From: Temnopleurus reevesii
Taxonomy: Eukaryota > Echinodermata > Echinoidea > Temnopleuroida > Temnopleuridae
Direction: 5' to 3'
Assembly (NCBI GenBank): GCA_036244855.1
Contig: BQKZ01000262.1
Location: forward strand, 1 to 21,032
Length of the DNA: 21,032 nucleotides
Under the pieces are notes generated by a model, which was not told where the DNA came from, searched no databases, and saw nothing but the letters and a program-made list of their open reading frames with translations. Shown here one piece after another: positions 12,101-17,513 of the stretch. The translations under genes and the position numbers were made by a program. Positions within the stretch are counted from its first letter, which is position 1; each line of letters opens with the position of its first letter.

Positions 12101-15100
12101 TATAACCTGAAGATGAATTATACCTCAAGTATAGATATATAATTTTGTAAGAAATGATGGAATGAACCCTTGACTGGTAATCCAATGAAGGAGTTTAATT
12201 GATGTATAAAGTATGGTAGTAAATAATTCTGACTTGCTTGAAAAAAGAAACATGATTTAATACACAGAAGACATCATGTATGGGATCAATTTAGGAACAA
12301 ACAATCCAATAAAATGCCATTTGCTGATCTTGTCAGTAAGAATCATTTTTGTTTCAGTGTTGAGATTATTTCATGTTTAGGCATTATTTTAAACTCACAA
12401 TATATATATATACACACAAAAATTATAACAATTATGTATACATCATACTTTCCAGGTGAAGATAACGCTGTCCATGACCCGTCCACCTACAACTGCCTCT
12501 TCCCTCAAATGATAAACAACTGGAGAAAACAGTGGTATACCAGTACAGGATCTGTCATGAGCCCACAATTTCCATTTGGTTTTGTGCAGGTACTTTTACC
12601 ATGCATTATTCTTTAGCCACATGCATTTATTTCACTATACCAGAGATGCCAACTGTCAAGGAATATGCGTGAGATCAAGATTAAGATATGAATAATGTAA
12701 CAGCTAAACAAAAGTGAGAGCAGACATAGCAATAATAATGATACTCCACTTATAATAAAAACCTTGAATTTCCTGTGAAAATTCACTTTATGCATGTTCA
12801 GGAAAGGTTGGCATCTCAGCTATAGCGAAGACATGTATTTAGTGTGTACTCGAGTGTTATTTGCTCATATTTAGTGTGTTGGTAAAATGAAGGAACTGTA
12901 CTGTTTCCTAAATCAGGATTAAAAAAAAAAATTCTAGTTTCTTCATCATTAATTTTCGCAATTCAACTAATACAGTATTTCTACGGTCAAGTCCCTGGAC
13001 GTATATGAAATGGATACCAAATATTATAATTTTTTAATGTATATCACTTATATTAGTTGATAAGTAAGAATAAGCTTCAGTCAATGTGTTAATTTGTAAA
13101 ATAAATAATTTATTCAATTCATATTGAATTAAAATTTCACTTGTCATTTCATACAGCTGTGTAATTCGGAGTACCCTGGTAATGATAACTTCACTGCCCT
13201 TCGATGGCATCAGACTGCAGACTATGGCTATGTTCCTAATCCTCTAATGCCAGATGTGTTTATGGCTGTCGCAATTGATTTACCTGATCTGAGTTCACCC
13301 CACGGACCGTAAGTTCTTTTAGTACTATGTAGGTTTACCAGGTAACTTCTGACTTTGAATTTAGGAGACGCAAAAATAATGTGAAGCCCATAGAGCAGTG
13401 CGCCCAATTATTTACCAGGTTAGGTGAATGGGTACCTGGTAGGAATATTTATTCCTTGAAATGCCAAGTGGACTGGTGGCTGCCGGGCTAAAGCCAGGGT
13501 AATAATAGTGTAAAGCGCCTTGAGTACTCAGCAGTGAGAGTGGATAAAATTGCATGCATTATTATCATTATATTATTTAAGGGCTTCATGACACAGGGAA
13601 CCAATGGATTTAAATTTTAAGCGCACTCTCAGTATACACAAAGCTTGTTCTTGACAAACCAAAAGGTTGCTAGAGCCTTGCCTGACATAGCAATAGTAAC
13701 AAATAATTCATGCACACTGGATTCCAAGTATTCTTGTTTCATTGTTATTGTAAACAGGTTTAAGGAATACGTTCATTAGCAAGAAATATGCATAAATTTG
13801 AATCTACAGTGTATGAGTAAACCAGCCTAATCTTTAGTGCAAAATGTATTCATGTCTGTGGCCATTGGTTTGTGTGTGAAAAAAACTGCCCCACTGATCA
13901 GTTGAATTTGTATTTAAATTCCATTGCAGTTGAGGAAAATACAATGAAATAGGATTTGTATAGGTACTTTGGATAAGGAATACCACAAAACTACGCTTGC
14001 TGGCAAGAAATGTGCATCAATTTGAATCTATTGGTAAAGCGGCTAATTCTTAATGATACCAGATGTGTTTATGTCAGTGGCCATTGGTTTGTGCATTACC
14101 TATCAATCCCACAGACCAGTGGACTTTGTATTTCCATTTCATTGCAGTCGAGGAAAATACAATGAAATTGGATTTTGGTTTAGGTGTTTTTAATTTACAC
14201 AAGTACACAAAACAGAATTTCTAATAATGGGACAGACGCATGGCAAATATCAATATGGGAAAGCAAACATGTACTACTTCTTTGTATTGCTTTGTATTAC
14301 TTAAATAGGAATGTGTTGCTGGGTTGAATCCTGTATTTGGGGAAACACTGTATAAGCTGAAAATTTCGCTGAGGTTTTATCCTTGCTCATTTTGTGACCA
14401 TGAAATTCGCTAAAATTTCCACTCAGTATGATGCGCATAGAGTTGTTTACTGTAATGACTTTTCAAAAACATGAAATTAACATTAAACAACAAAATAACA
14501 ACAAGACAGTCAAACATGTCTACAGTTAGTCATTCAAGGGAAACAAAAAATGACCAATATAGACATTCTGTTCCTTGAGATATCTTGGAGGAAACTACAT
14601 GGAAGATGAAATAAGATGCTTTTGCTGAAAATAGGATCTATATAATGATGGTGAAATCATTTTTAGACATGTGATCAAGTAAACAGAGAGATTTTCACCA
14701 CCTTCCAGTGGCATTCCCTGTCGAATTATTTATTTGTATATCTGTCCCCCTGAATGAGGATTTCTTTCTCTATTTTCATATTTACTGTAGTTTCCACCCA
14801 CATGACCTACAAGATGTATTGTTTTGACTGTAAATATTGAGAGTTCGGGCATTTGCAATCATAGTCCAATTGAGGGCTGAGTGAATAATTGTTCCTTCCC
14901 CCCCCCCCCCCTTGATGGTTGGTTGGTTGATTTTAAGACTGGATGGCGCTCTTCAATCTCTGGAGATTATTTGCGCCAGTCATTTGGGTATTAAGGCTTG
15001 GGCTTTGATCGCCCGAAAGCAACATTGCAGTGAAGCTTCTTGCAATCCTCCAACTTAGAGGGCGACAAAGAGGGCTTTTGGGTTATATGTGTTTGTCCCC

Positions 15101-15931
15101 CTCTAAGTTGGAGGACTGCAGGGAGCTTGGAGGAAGGGGGAAGGTTATTCATTCAGTCCTCAACTGGTCTATAGGGATATTGTTAAAAAGTTGCAATTAA
15201 TCACAAGTTGCAGTTGATCGGAACGTGCCAATCAAAATCATTGTTCCACACGCGTCTTGTTAGAAGCGCATATTATGCACAAATGAAAATACGCTTTTGC
15301 AAGTGATTTGCAGTTGATTAGTTATCAATAGCAACATCGTGTTAATATTTGCAACTGATTTGCAGTTGATTAGCGATCAATAGCAACTTTTGAACAACAC
15401 CCCCTATGGCATACAGAAAAAAAGGCAAGAGTGATTCCAAATGGAAAAGATTCCAGTGGCTTATTTCCACTGATATTTTATATTTTTGTCCTTGTGAATG
15501 ACAATTTCTTTCTTTTTGTACTTTTGGGTCAGTGTCCACCCACGTGACAAGGAAGATGTATCAGCTAGACTGCTGTTAGGAGCGAGGGCGGTGGCTTACG
15601 GAGAGAACTACACTACATTCCAGGGGCCATTTCCCAGCAATGTCTCATTCACAGCTGTCTCATATCTCCTGGTTCAGTTCGACCATGGCAAGGCCAAACT
15701 CAAGATGAACAACAAGGATGGGTTTTCAGTAATTATCTTTGTTTTTCTTTGGGATGTGATAAGGAAGTTGTATACATGTAATTGCAGATTATGTATTGGT
15801 TGAAAATTGATATGCTTTTATTATGATTGATTTTGCCTAATTCTTGTATCTTTGTATCGTTTATTTACACTGTAATTGTTTTGTTTTAGATATATGTCAA
15901 GTAAATAATAATAATAATAATAATAATAATG

Positions 15932-15962
<31 letters not shown>

Positions 15963-16802
15963 TAATAATACTAACAATAATAATGACAGTTTGTTAGGAG
16001 TTGATGGACGTCCATAAAATGCGTACTATCAGATTCAATGACTGTCCAATAGGATTTAAAATAGAAAGCTTCCATAAATATAATTTTGTAACTTTAAGAG
16101 CATACATTATCACTAAAAATTATAGATGCATTAAAAAACTAAGATTATGATTGAAATTTGGGGGAAAATGATAAGTACAGTGTAATAGATAAGAATTGAC
16201 TGCTAGCAAATAAAAAATATGAAGTTTATCAGTATAGTTTTTAGTTTTTTTCAGTTCAATCTATTCTAACATTCAAGTATTCAGGGGATAAATGGAGCCA
16301 CATAACTTTTATCTTCTTGTCCAATGAAAGAAAACAAGTTTTGTAAACTTTAAAAACATCTTTACTGAGCTTTTGATTGTAGCATAGTATTTCTGACTCC
16401 TGTTTCTCACGCTTCATAGCGTGTTTATTTTTAGCCTTGTTTCATGGAATAAAGATTTGTTTTGTTTTTTCTCCATCATTAGTTATTTTTCTTTCATCTT
16501 TCACCTATCACTAGGTATGCTGTGCCTCATCCTTCAGTGACTGTCCAATACAGGGGAACATCTCCTGGGTACCGACCACTATCGCAAGTCTCTCTCCGAA
16601 GAACGCTACCATCATGATCGAAGACCCTTGCGTCGGTCTCTCAATGGCCGTCAGGTACATCTGGGCCGATCTCCCTTGTCAGTTTAAAGACTGCCCTCTA
16701 TATGATGCCATAAGTCAGCTGCCAGTGCCTCCTTTCATCATGCCTGTTCCACGCCCCTCCGTAAACAGGGTGCCTTTAAAGAAGGCTAAAGGCAAGAACT
16801 AA
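955..16802 (+). CDS. SIAE: Sialate O-acetylesterase gene, nine mapped coding exons (5' exon missing)
   Basis: SIAE removes O-acetyl esters from sialic acids in lysosomes or as a secreted enzyme. The coding segments are 955-1101, 1668-1852, 10061-10199, 10644-10851, 11559-11731, 12456-12589, 13157-13308, 15533-15728 and 16515-16802. Each inner boundary has an AG acceptor and GT donor, and the phases match at every junction, giving 539 codons plus stop. Human SIAE is about 523 residues, so the length fits. Counting from the first full codon, the SGNH block I motif GQSNM puts the nucleophile Ser near residue 102, WGGT lies near 196-199, WYQGE near 281-285, and the HPRD motif puts the catalytic His near 381. 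Several N-glycosylation sequons (NGT, NIT, NMS, NVS, NIS, NAT) fit a lumenal enzyme. The start codon and signal peptide are not seen. The family call is firm; exon edges come from reading, not transcripts. Confidence 0.93.
1102..1667. other. Intron between exons 1 and 2
   Basis: Contains an unidentified open frame from about 1215 to 1460 that ends near a GTAAGC donor-like site at 1434. Its phase does not fit the flanking exons. Otherwise AT-rich with no recognised feature. Confidence 0.6.
1668..1852 (+). CDS. SIAE: SIAE exon 2, carries the catalytic serine motif
   Basis: Encodes VSYTSDGVWHVTLDPQ and continues to VLFGDVWVCSGQSNM, the SGNH block I with the nucleophilic Ser. The acceptor is the CAG ending at 1667. 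Three GT donors are possible (1851, 1853, 1857). The one at 1853 (GTAGGT) is chosen because only it keeps frame with exon 3, giving FDVKS joined to AFNGT, which aligns with human SIAE without gaps. Confidence 0.92.
1853..2020. repeat. Intron 2 start with a 33-bp tandem pair
   Basis: A 33-base unit beginning ATATGTTATTTGTC occurs twice head to tail at 1881-1913 and 1914-1946, differing at two positions by eye. The segment ends at CCAGTAT (2014-2020), the proposed left target-site copy of the retrotransposon. Confidence 0.8.
2030..2058 (+). repeat. Short tandem repeat in LINE 5' UTR
   Basis: The 14-base unit ATCATAAACAGAAA occurs twice in a row near the proposed 5' end of the element, ahead of ORF1. 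Confidence 0.7.
2187..3266 (+). CDS. LINE ORF1 protein, L1-type (coiled coil, RRM, C-terminal domain)
   Basis: A 359-residue open frame for the nucleic-acid-binding chaperone of the element, expected to coat the element RNA. Residues 1-75 are basic then Pro-rich. About 77-165 is rich in heptad Leu/Ile and charged residues and reads as a coiled coil. An RRM-like domain starts at NLLMYGVPES (about 168) and includes RPIIVRF near 230. A Pro/His/Thr/Ser-rich insertion follows at about 253-285. A C-terminal domain begins near 292 with RVTIRSDLPPSMKKERGRL. This order matches Transposase_22/L1 ORF1p. The frame is unbroken. It is markedly C-rich compared with A-rich ORF2. Its last codons lie inside the 419-bp tandem repeat. 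Confidence 0.85.
   Translation: MTRGRKPACQPKKADKDEDFATPPVPLQPPEIPEDYTASTPMPSNKDAFPADDHVTTPPPIATPNVTDCVVREANDLLPQIKLMFSELSTEINARFDAISSEIHSLRSEIRETKRNVSDLEQTVNFNSESIVLLEKEELPKIKESIDRKSDEVMDRITLLELHQRKVNLLMYGVPESRNEDIYSTVYGIISHFLNISYHEASRTQIVNAHRLPTPRHSQHSNANGSPPPRPIIVRFALMADRDRLLHAYEHPTRQHPAQNETPTHQNPSTSTSSQQPNHRQRPEAATIPYNRVTIRSDLPPSMKKERGRLSAIAYSLRKDKHLSTRIRIEGVKVILQTRNPTSSNSTPSSWKTWLGSQT
3233..4070 (+). repeat. 419-bp tandem duplication spanning the ORF1 stop
   Basis: Unit 1 is about 3233-3651 and unit 2 about 3652-4070. By hand alignment they differ at roughly 22 positions, about 95% identity, including one 1-base indel. Unit 1 starts within ORF1, so the codons for SWKTWLGS are repeated at the start of unit 2, where they are followed by a stop. 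The units are rich in T and otherwise non-coding. Confidence 0.92.
4071..5948. other. Long non-coding inter-ORF region of the LINE
   Basis: T-rich sequence with only short chance frames; no protein domain recognised. It holds a MITE at 4743-4933, a palindrome GGTAGGGCCTACC near 5166, and a C-rich tract near 5519-5535. An in-frame TAG lies six bases before the ORF2 start. Confidence 0.6.
4743..4933. mobile_element. MITE with CAGAGTTGCCA termini, nested in the LINE
   Basis: Left end CAGAGTTGCCAACCGTTG and right end, read on the other strand, CAGAGTTGCCACTGACCG. The inverted ends remain alignable for about 35 bases, out to a shared GCATG. There is no coding capacity. A TA lies near both outer edges but an exact target duplication is unclear. 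The ends match those of the element at 12640-12819, so this is a family. Confidence 0.8.
5949..9062 (+). CDS. LINE ORF2: AP endonuclease and reverse transcriptase
   Basis: A 1037-residue unbroken frame for target-primed reverse transcription. The APE-like endonuclease shows HLNIRSLN near 88, TETW near 121, GVVYRPP near 195, GDFN near 230 and SDH near 296. The reverse transcriptase shows SSGHDGI near 545, IPIFKKGD and NYRPISLLP near 590-610, FLDFSKAFDT near 676, GVPQGSILGPLLF near 731 and the catalytic FADD near 763, then FLGLTIDDKLKW. A conserved C-terminal segment with YLNYGIMAWGN follows. No RNase H or integrase is present. The start is the first ATG after an in-frame TAG at 5940-5942. All catalytic motifs look intact, so the copy could be young; activity is an inference. 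Confidence 0.95.
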   Translation: MAFVTELPFRSIEDDDFIPLLQTEKPDLTHSSNREYNKHIYEALNTQKEELVLKFDDNDEAQHFGSSRYFTTNEFKSAIPNNASDNIYLIHLNIRSLNKNLDKLCRFIDGFDAPNYPFIGLTETWVNDFNDSLLSFNGFTFLSNNRTKSKGGGVGLYIPENFEYSCLDNLTCMTETIESLFIEVNIENSKNVIIGVVYRPPRCSHTDFLRDMQNILNSLSNYSKHCFIMGDFNVNLLQSNSQGFSHDFLEMFLASSFLPTISKPTRITEDTATLIDNIFTNVHLPFESGIVVTDISDHYPIFCKSNVFASTSERYSDTHKNKYRKLNTQNLELLNENLGSLDWLQIYNSEDTNEAYNTFVNILNDNFDKYIPLKESVNKYKKIPRSPWLTKSVLRCINRKNNLFYKYKTNPNNNTRNKYTRYKNILTNVLRQTKTQYFSNQFQLNKNNMRNTWKIINNTLNRDKKTKTISKIKTETNEVTEDPNTISELFNLYFSQIGEKLAEKIPTTSKKFDTFLNNPNSSSLFFTPTNREEIIGIVNKFQGKKSSGHDGIDNFLLKSIILSIADPLVHIFNLSLTTGVVPNSLKIAKVIPIFKKGDVLETSNYRPISLLPSLSKILEKIVFTRVTKFLTKHNVLSESQFGFRENRSTSQAILKCIDNLSHAIDNREHTVAIFLDFSKAFDTINHDIIIHKLSHYGVRGKALEWFRNYLSNRKQFVNICNNNSFMRPISCGVPQGSILGPLLFILYMNDFQKSSDILSFILFADDSNIFYSHSNPNTLLSTINTELQHVVNWIKANKLSLNVLKTNFMLFSNTLKSLPGNIILSDSSLQRVTSTKFLGLTIDDKLKWNVHIQNISKIISRNIGVINRIKYTFPKSTLSTLYSSLILPYLNYGIMAWGNASKTLTNRVTVLQKKIIRIIHKSPYRSHTDPLFYESKILKLSDLFHFHTGQFMFKLNNQQLPCTFMEMFTRNNAIHNYPTRQSRSFHLPRTRTVLAQKAISFYGPKYWNSLSSNIINSISFNTFKFKLKKHLLSSYNL
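9063..9533 (+). other. LINE 3' UTR with CT microsatellite, hairpin and TCTGAA tail
   Basis: Begins right after the ORF2 stop. Holds a (CT)n/(CTT)n run at about 9117-9165, a perfect 10-bp stem (GAGGTATCCA at 9269-9278 with TGGATACCTC at 9304-9313), an AATAAA at 9474-9479 and imperfect TCTGAA repeats. In related LINEs such 3' structures are recognised by the reverse transcriptase. Confidence 0.75.
9117..9170. repeat. CT/CTT microsatellite
   Basis: Nearly pure CT dinucleotides grading into CTT and CCT triplets, inside the LINE 3' UTR. Confidence 0.95.
9534..10060. other. Intron 2, part after the LINE
   Basis: Starts with the second CCAGTAT copy. AT-rich, no recognised repeat or coding segment; ends in a TAG acceptor at 10058-10060. 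Confidence 0.6.
10061..10199 (+). CDS. SIAE: SIAE exon 3
   Basis: Starts in phase 0 with AFNGTEAL and encodes YQYPDVRVLAVSQVE, then a Trp-containing segment ending in LPNP. This aligns with the human segment that follows the catalytic Ser. The donor GTGTGT starts at 10200. The last base, G, pairs with AT of exon 4 to make an Asp codon. NGT is a candidate N-glycosylation sequon. Confidence 0.9.
10542..10598 (+). pseudogene. Decayed copy of SIAE exon 4
   Basis: Lies just before exon 4 in the same orientation and still follows a TAG acceptor-like site (10539-10541). ATGATCTTGG and AATACCAATTT match ATGCTCTAGG and AATACAAATTT of exon 4; after an internal deletion of roughly 20-25 bases, TTCTTTGGACGAGACCTG matches TTCTTTGGTCGAGACCTG. 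Similarity ends near 10598. It cannot encode the exon intact. Confidence 0.8.
10644..10851 (+). CDS. SIAE: SIAE exon 4, WGGT segment
   Basis: Encodes FSAVCWFFGRDLYD, YPIGLISTNWGGTPAEAWSS and on to NITSPETNDIIE. These match SAVCWLFGR and IGLIASSWGGTPIEAWSS of human SIAE; WGGT is a conserved SGNH-family block. Acceptor CAG ends at 10643, donor GTGAAT begins at 10852, and the exon ends in phase 2 with AG. NIT is a possible glycosylation site. Confidence 0.95.
10852..11558. other. Intron between exons 4 and 5
   Basis: AT-rich. A short inverted pair, CTAACC and GGTTAG, lies near 10913-10930. No coding or mobile element recognised. Ends in a CAG acceptor at 11556-11558. Confidence 0.6.
11559..11731 (+). 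CDS. SIAE: SIAE exon 5, NSVLWNAMIHP segment
   Basis: Starts by completing an Arg codon, encodes FARPIRYNKTMKAINKPAQ, then GGPQGNSVLWNAMIHPLLNM and IKGAIWYQ. The last part matches HSVLWNAMIHPLCNM and LKGVVWYQG of human SIAE almost residue for residue. The first part is longer than in human. Donor GTAAGG starts at 11732; the final G joins GT of exon 6 to give Gly. Confidence 0.95.
11788..11938 (+). pseudogene. Decayed copy of SIAE exon 5 with an intact donor
   Basis: About 207 bp downstream of exon 5 and in the same orientation. Shared stretches include GTGTCCTCTGGAA, AACATGAGCATCAAA and GTGCAATATGGTATCAAGG, with the same GTAAGG donor at 11939. Relative to exon 5 it has a 1-base loss in the GGTAA(T)AGTG stretch and a 2-base gain in CATATCCTC, so it is out of frame. 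Similarity fades toward its 5' end. Confidence 0.9.
11939..12455. other. Intron after the exon 5 relic
   Basis: Holds a small palindrome (CTGTACTTTTCAGTACAG near 11951), a T-run followed by a G-run at about 12065-12087, and an AT dinucleotide stretch near 12400. Ends in a CAG acceptor at 12453-12455. Confidence 0.6.
12456..12589 (+). CDS. SIAE: SIAE exon 6
   Basis: Completes the Gly of WYQGE and encodes EDNAVHDPSTYNCLFPQM, INNWRKQW and FPFGFVQ. Human SIAE has GESN..., LYNCTFPALIEDW and FFPFGLVQ at the same place. Donor GTACTT at 12590, phase 0. This is the only exon from 4 to 9 for which no decayed copy was found. Confidence 0.93.
12590..13156. other. Intron between exons 6 and 7
   Basis: Contains a MITE (12640-12819), an A-run near 12920 and AT-rich DNA; no relic of exon 6 or 7 was seen. 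The acceptor is ATACAG ending at 13156. Confidence 0.6.
12640..12819. mobile_element. MITE with AGAGATGCCAAC termini and CTATA flanks
   Basis: Left end CCAGAGATGCCAACTG; right end on the other strand CTGAGATGCCAACCTT. Arms stay alignable for about 35 bases to a shared TGCRT. CTATA lies at 12635-12639 and again at 12820-12824, a likely target-site duplication. No coding capacity. The ends match the element at 4743-4933. Confidence 0.85.
13157..13308 (+). CDS. SIAE: SIAE exon 7, RWHQTADYGYVPNP segment
   Basis: Encodes LRWHQTADYGYVPNPLMP and VFMAVAIDL, near-identical to IRWHQTADFGYVPNPKMP and TFMAVAMDL of human SIAE. Acceptor CAG ends at 13156; donor GTAAGT begins at 13309. The last two bases, CC, join T of exon 8 to give Pro. 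NFT is a possible glycosylation sequon. Confidence 0.95.
13390..13577 (+). mobile_element. SINE-like element with ATT-rich tail
   Basis: Contains GGTTAGGTGAATGGGTACCT, then GTAAAGCGCCTTGAGTACTC, ending in a degenerate ATTATTATCATT tail. These blocks and their order are typical of tRNA-derived SINEs of marine invertebrates, known here from memory rather than a search. The 5' boundary and polymerase III boxes were not fixed. Confidence 0.55.
13826..13900 (+). pseudogene. Decayed copy of SIAE exon 7, first
   Basis: CCTAATC, then AATGTATTCATGTCTGTGGC and CATTGGTTTG, align with CCTAATCCTC, GATGTGTTTATGGCTGTCGC and AATTGATTTA of exon 7. The exon end CCCCACGGACC appears as CCCCACTGATC. Indels break the frame and the GTAAG donor is absent. 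Confidence 0.75.
14043..14118 (+). pseudogene. Decayed copy of SIAE exon 7, second
   Basis: CTAATTCTTAATGATACCAG aligns with CTAATCCTCTAATGCCAG, followed by an exact ATGTGTTTATG and the decayed VAIDL codons. The exon end is TCCCACAGACC and the donor reads AGTGG instead of GTAAG. It matches exon 7 better in CCAGATGTGTTTATG than the first relic does. Confidence 0.8.
14700..14833 (+). pseudogene. Decayed copy of the intron 7 end and start of SIAE exon 8
   Basis: TTCCAGTGGC, the T-rich tract with GAATGAGGATTTCTTTCT, and TTTCCACCCACATGAC with AAGATGTATT align in order with 15442-15565, about 742 bp downstream. The acceptor survives as TAG (14788-14790). In frame it would read FHPHD, including the counterpart of the catalytic His, then a TGA after about ten codons. 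Confidence 0.8.
14861..15172. mobile_element. MITE-like element with nested inverted repeats
   Basis: Outer arms: ATAGTCCAATTGAGGGCTGA at the left and, on the other strand from the right, ATAGACCAGTTGAGGACTGA, both continuing into GTGAATAA-like and TTCC/C-run sequence. Inside is a second palindrome of 29 bases per arm, beginning TGCAATCCTCCAACTTAGAG at about 15040 and mirrored at about 15091-15120. A third short pair, GACTGG...GCGCCAGTC, lies near 14937-14982. No coding capacity. A poly-C run sits in the left arm. Confidence 0.8.
15181..15398. mobile_element. MITE-like element built on TTGCAGTTGAT motifs
   Basis: Left end TGTTAAAAAGTTGCAATTAATC; right end on the other strand TGTTCAAAAGTTGCTATTGATC, an inverted pair of about 22 bases. 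GATTTGCAGTTGATTAG followed by ATCAATAGCAAC occurs twice as a direct repeat near 15306-15336 and 15357-15387. No coding capacity. Confidence 0.7.
15533..15728 (+). CDS. SIAE: SIAE exon 8, catalytic histidine segment
   Basis: Completes a Pro codon and encodes VHPRDKEDVSARLLLGARAV, then AYGENYTTFQGPFPSNVSFT and ends GFS. Human SIAE has IHPRDKQTVAYRLHLGARAL here. The His of HPRD is the catalytic base of the family. The acceptor is a pyrimidine-rich tract ending in CAG at 15532; the donor GTAATT starts at 15729, phase 0. Confidence 0.93.
15904..15985. repeat. TAA/ATA trinucleotide microsatellite
   Basis: Long run of AAT triplets interrupted by GAT at two places and by a CTAACAAT block near the end. 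Confidence 0.95.
16019..16052 (+). pseudogene. Possible decayed copy of SIAE exon 9 start
   Basis: TTCAATGACTGTCCAATA matches TTCAGTGACTGTCCAATA of exon 9 with one change, and ATGC sits about 21 bases before GACTGTCC in both. Same orientation, about 500 bp upstream. The match is short, so this is less certain than the other relics. Confidence 0.5.
16515..16802 (+). CDS. SIAE: SIAE exon 9 (last coding exon)
   Basis: Encodes VCCASSFSDCPIQGNISWVP, then a segment ending VGLSMAVRYIWADLPCQFK, DCPLYDAISQLPVPPFIMP and a basic tail ending KAKGKN before TAA. Human SIAE has ISCCSDHRCKWLP, VALRYAWTTWPCEYKQCPLY and LPAPPFIAF. The paired Cys and CPLY are conserved. No transmembrane segment follows, consistent with a soluble enzyme. 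The acceptor TAG ends at 16514, and the junction with exon 8 is phase 0. Confidence 0.95.
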   Translation, partial: VCCASSFSDCPIQGNISWVPTTIASLSPKNATIMIEDPCVGLSMAVRYIWADLPCQFKDCPLYDAISQLPVPPFIMPVPRPSVNRVPLKKAKGKN

Positions 16803-17164
16803 CTATTCTATGGACATGAAATCTCCTATGATAATATATATCAATTTGGTTTTCAGAATAGAATAATGAATCGCTTTACAATTAGGATATTTTCTTGTAT
16901 GCAAATCATGACATAATTTTTGATATATTTGTGCTAGGATATTATTTCAATTCTGATGTATTCTCTCAAAGATATATACTACACTACAAATAGGATGTAT
17001 TTGAGAAGATATTGTGATATATGTTAAGGATTCGTTGAAGATTTTCTTTAGAATGATGAAATAATAAGGTTCATAAAATTCTGTCTTTTTTATTCTCAAG
17101 AATCATCGATTTAACATTGTAACTAAATGATTAATTATGCATGCAAGAATAATGTAAAAATAAA
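16803..17164 (+). other. Likely SIAE 3' UTR with candidate poly(A) signal
   Basis: AT-rich non-coding DNA after the stop. An AATAAA at 17159-17164 is a plausible polyadenylation signal; transcript ends are needed to confirm it. Confidence 0.5.
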
Positions 17165-17310
17165 TTAAGGTTTGCTCAATGTACATAGATCTTATAAGAA
17201 TTTGATAAGATCTTACTAGAATTTGATCTGTGCAATTGATTACTTGCCAAACATTTTATAAATTTCAATCTTGATTGTTTACTGGAGAATGATGTGTAAT
17301 AATACTTATA

Positions 17311-17493
17311 CAGTGGAACCTCGTTATAAAGAGGTCAGATACTGCAATGTTGCAAGATACCTGTTATAACAAGGTGATTTTATTGGTCCAAGCTCTTTAT
17401 AGTTCTTTCTTTTTACCCTGATATAGTGAGGAACCTGATATAACAAGGTAATTTTCATGCTCCCAAACACCTCGTTATAAAGAGGTTTCACTG
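17311..17493. mobile_element. pogo/Tc1-like MITE 1, TA target site
   Basis: Left end CAGTGGAACCTCGTTATAAA; right end on the other strand CAGTGAAACCTCTTTATAAC. TA flanks both ends (17309-17310 and 17494-17495). Internal ATATAACAAGG motifs repeat the terminal theme. CAGT ends with TA targets are typical of Tc1/mariner/pogo relatives. No coding capacity. Confidence 0.9.
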
Positions 17494-17513
17494 TACTGCA
17501 CATTTTTATTGTT

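Larger units (their letters stand above)
13757..14190 (+). repeat. Tandem duplication carrying two relics of exon 7
   Basis: Unit 1 is about 13757-13966 and unit 2 about 13973-14190. Both contain AAGGAATAC, GCAAGAAAT(A/G)TGCAT, GTGGCCATTGGTTTGTG, CATTGCAGT(T/C)GAGG and AAAATACAATGAAAT in the same order. The middle of each aligns with the 3' half of exon 7. Confidence 0.88.
15729..16514. other. Intron between exons 8 and 9
   Basis: Contains the TAA microsatellite, a probable exon 9 relic, a small hairpin CACGCT/AGCGTG near 16408-16423 and an AATAAA near 16448 that could act as an intronic poly(A) signal. Ends in a TAG acceptor at 16512-16514. Confidence 0.6.
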
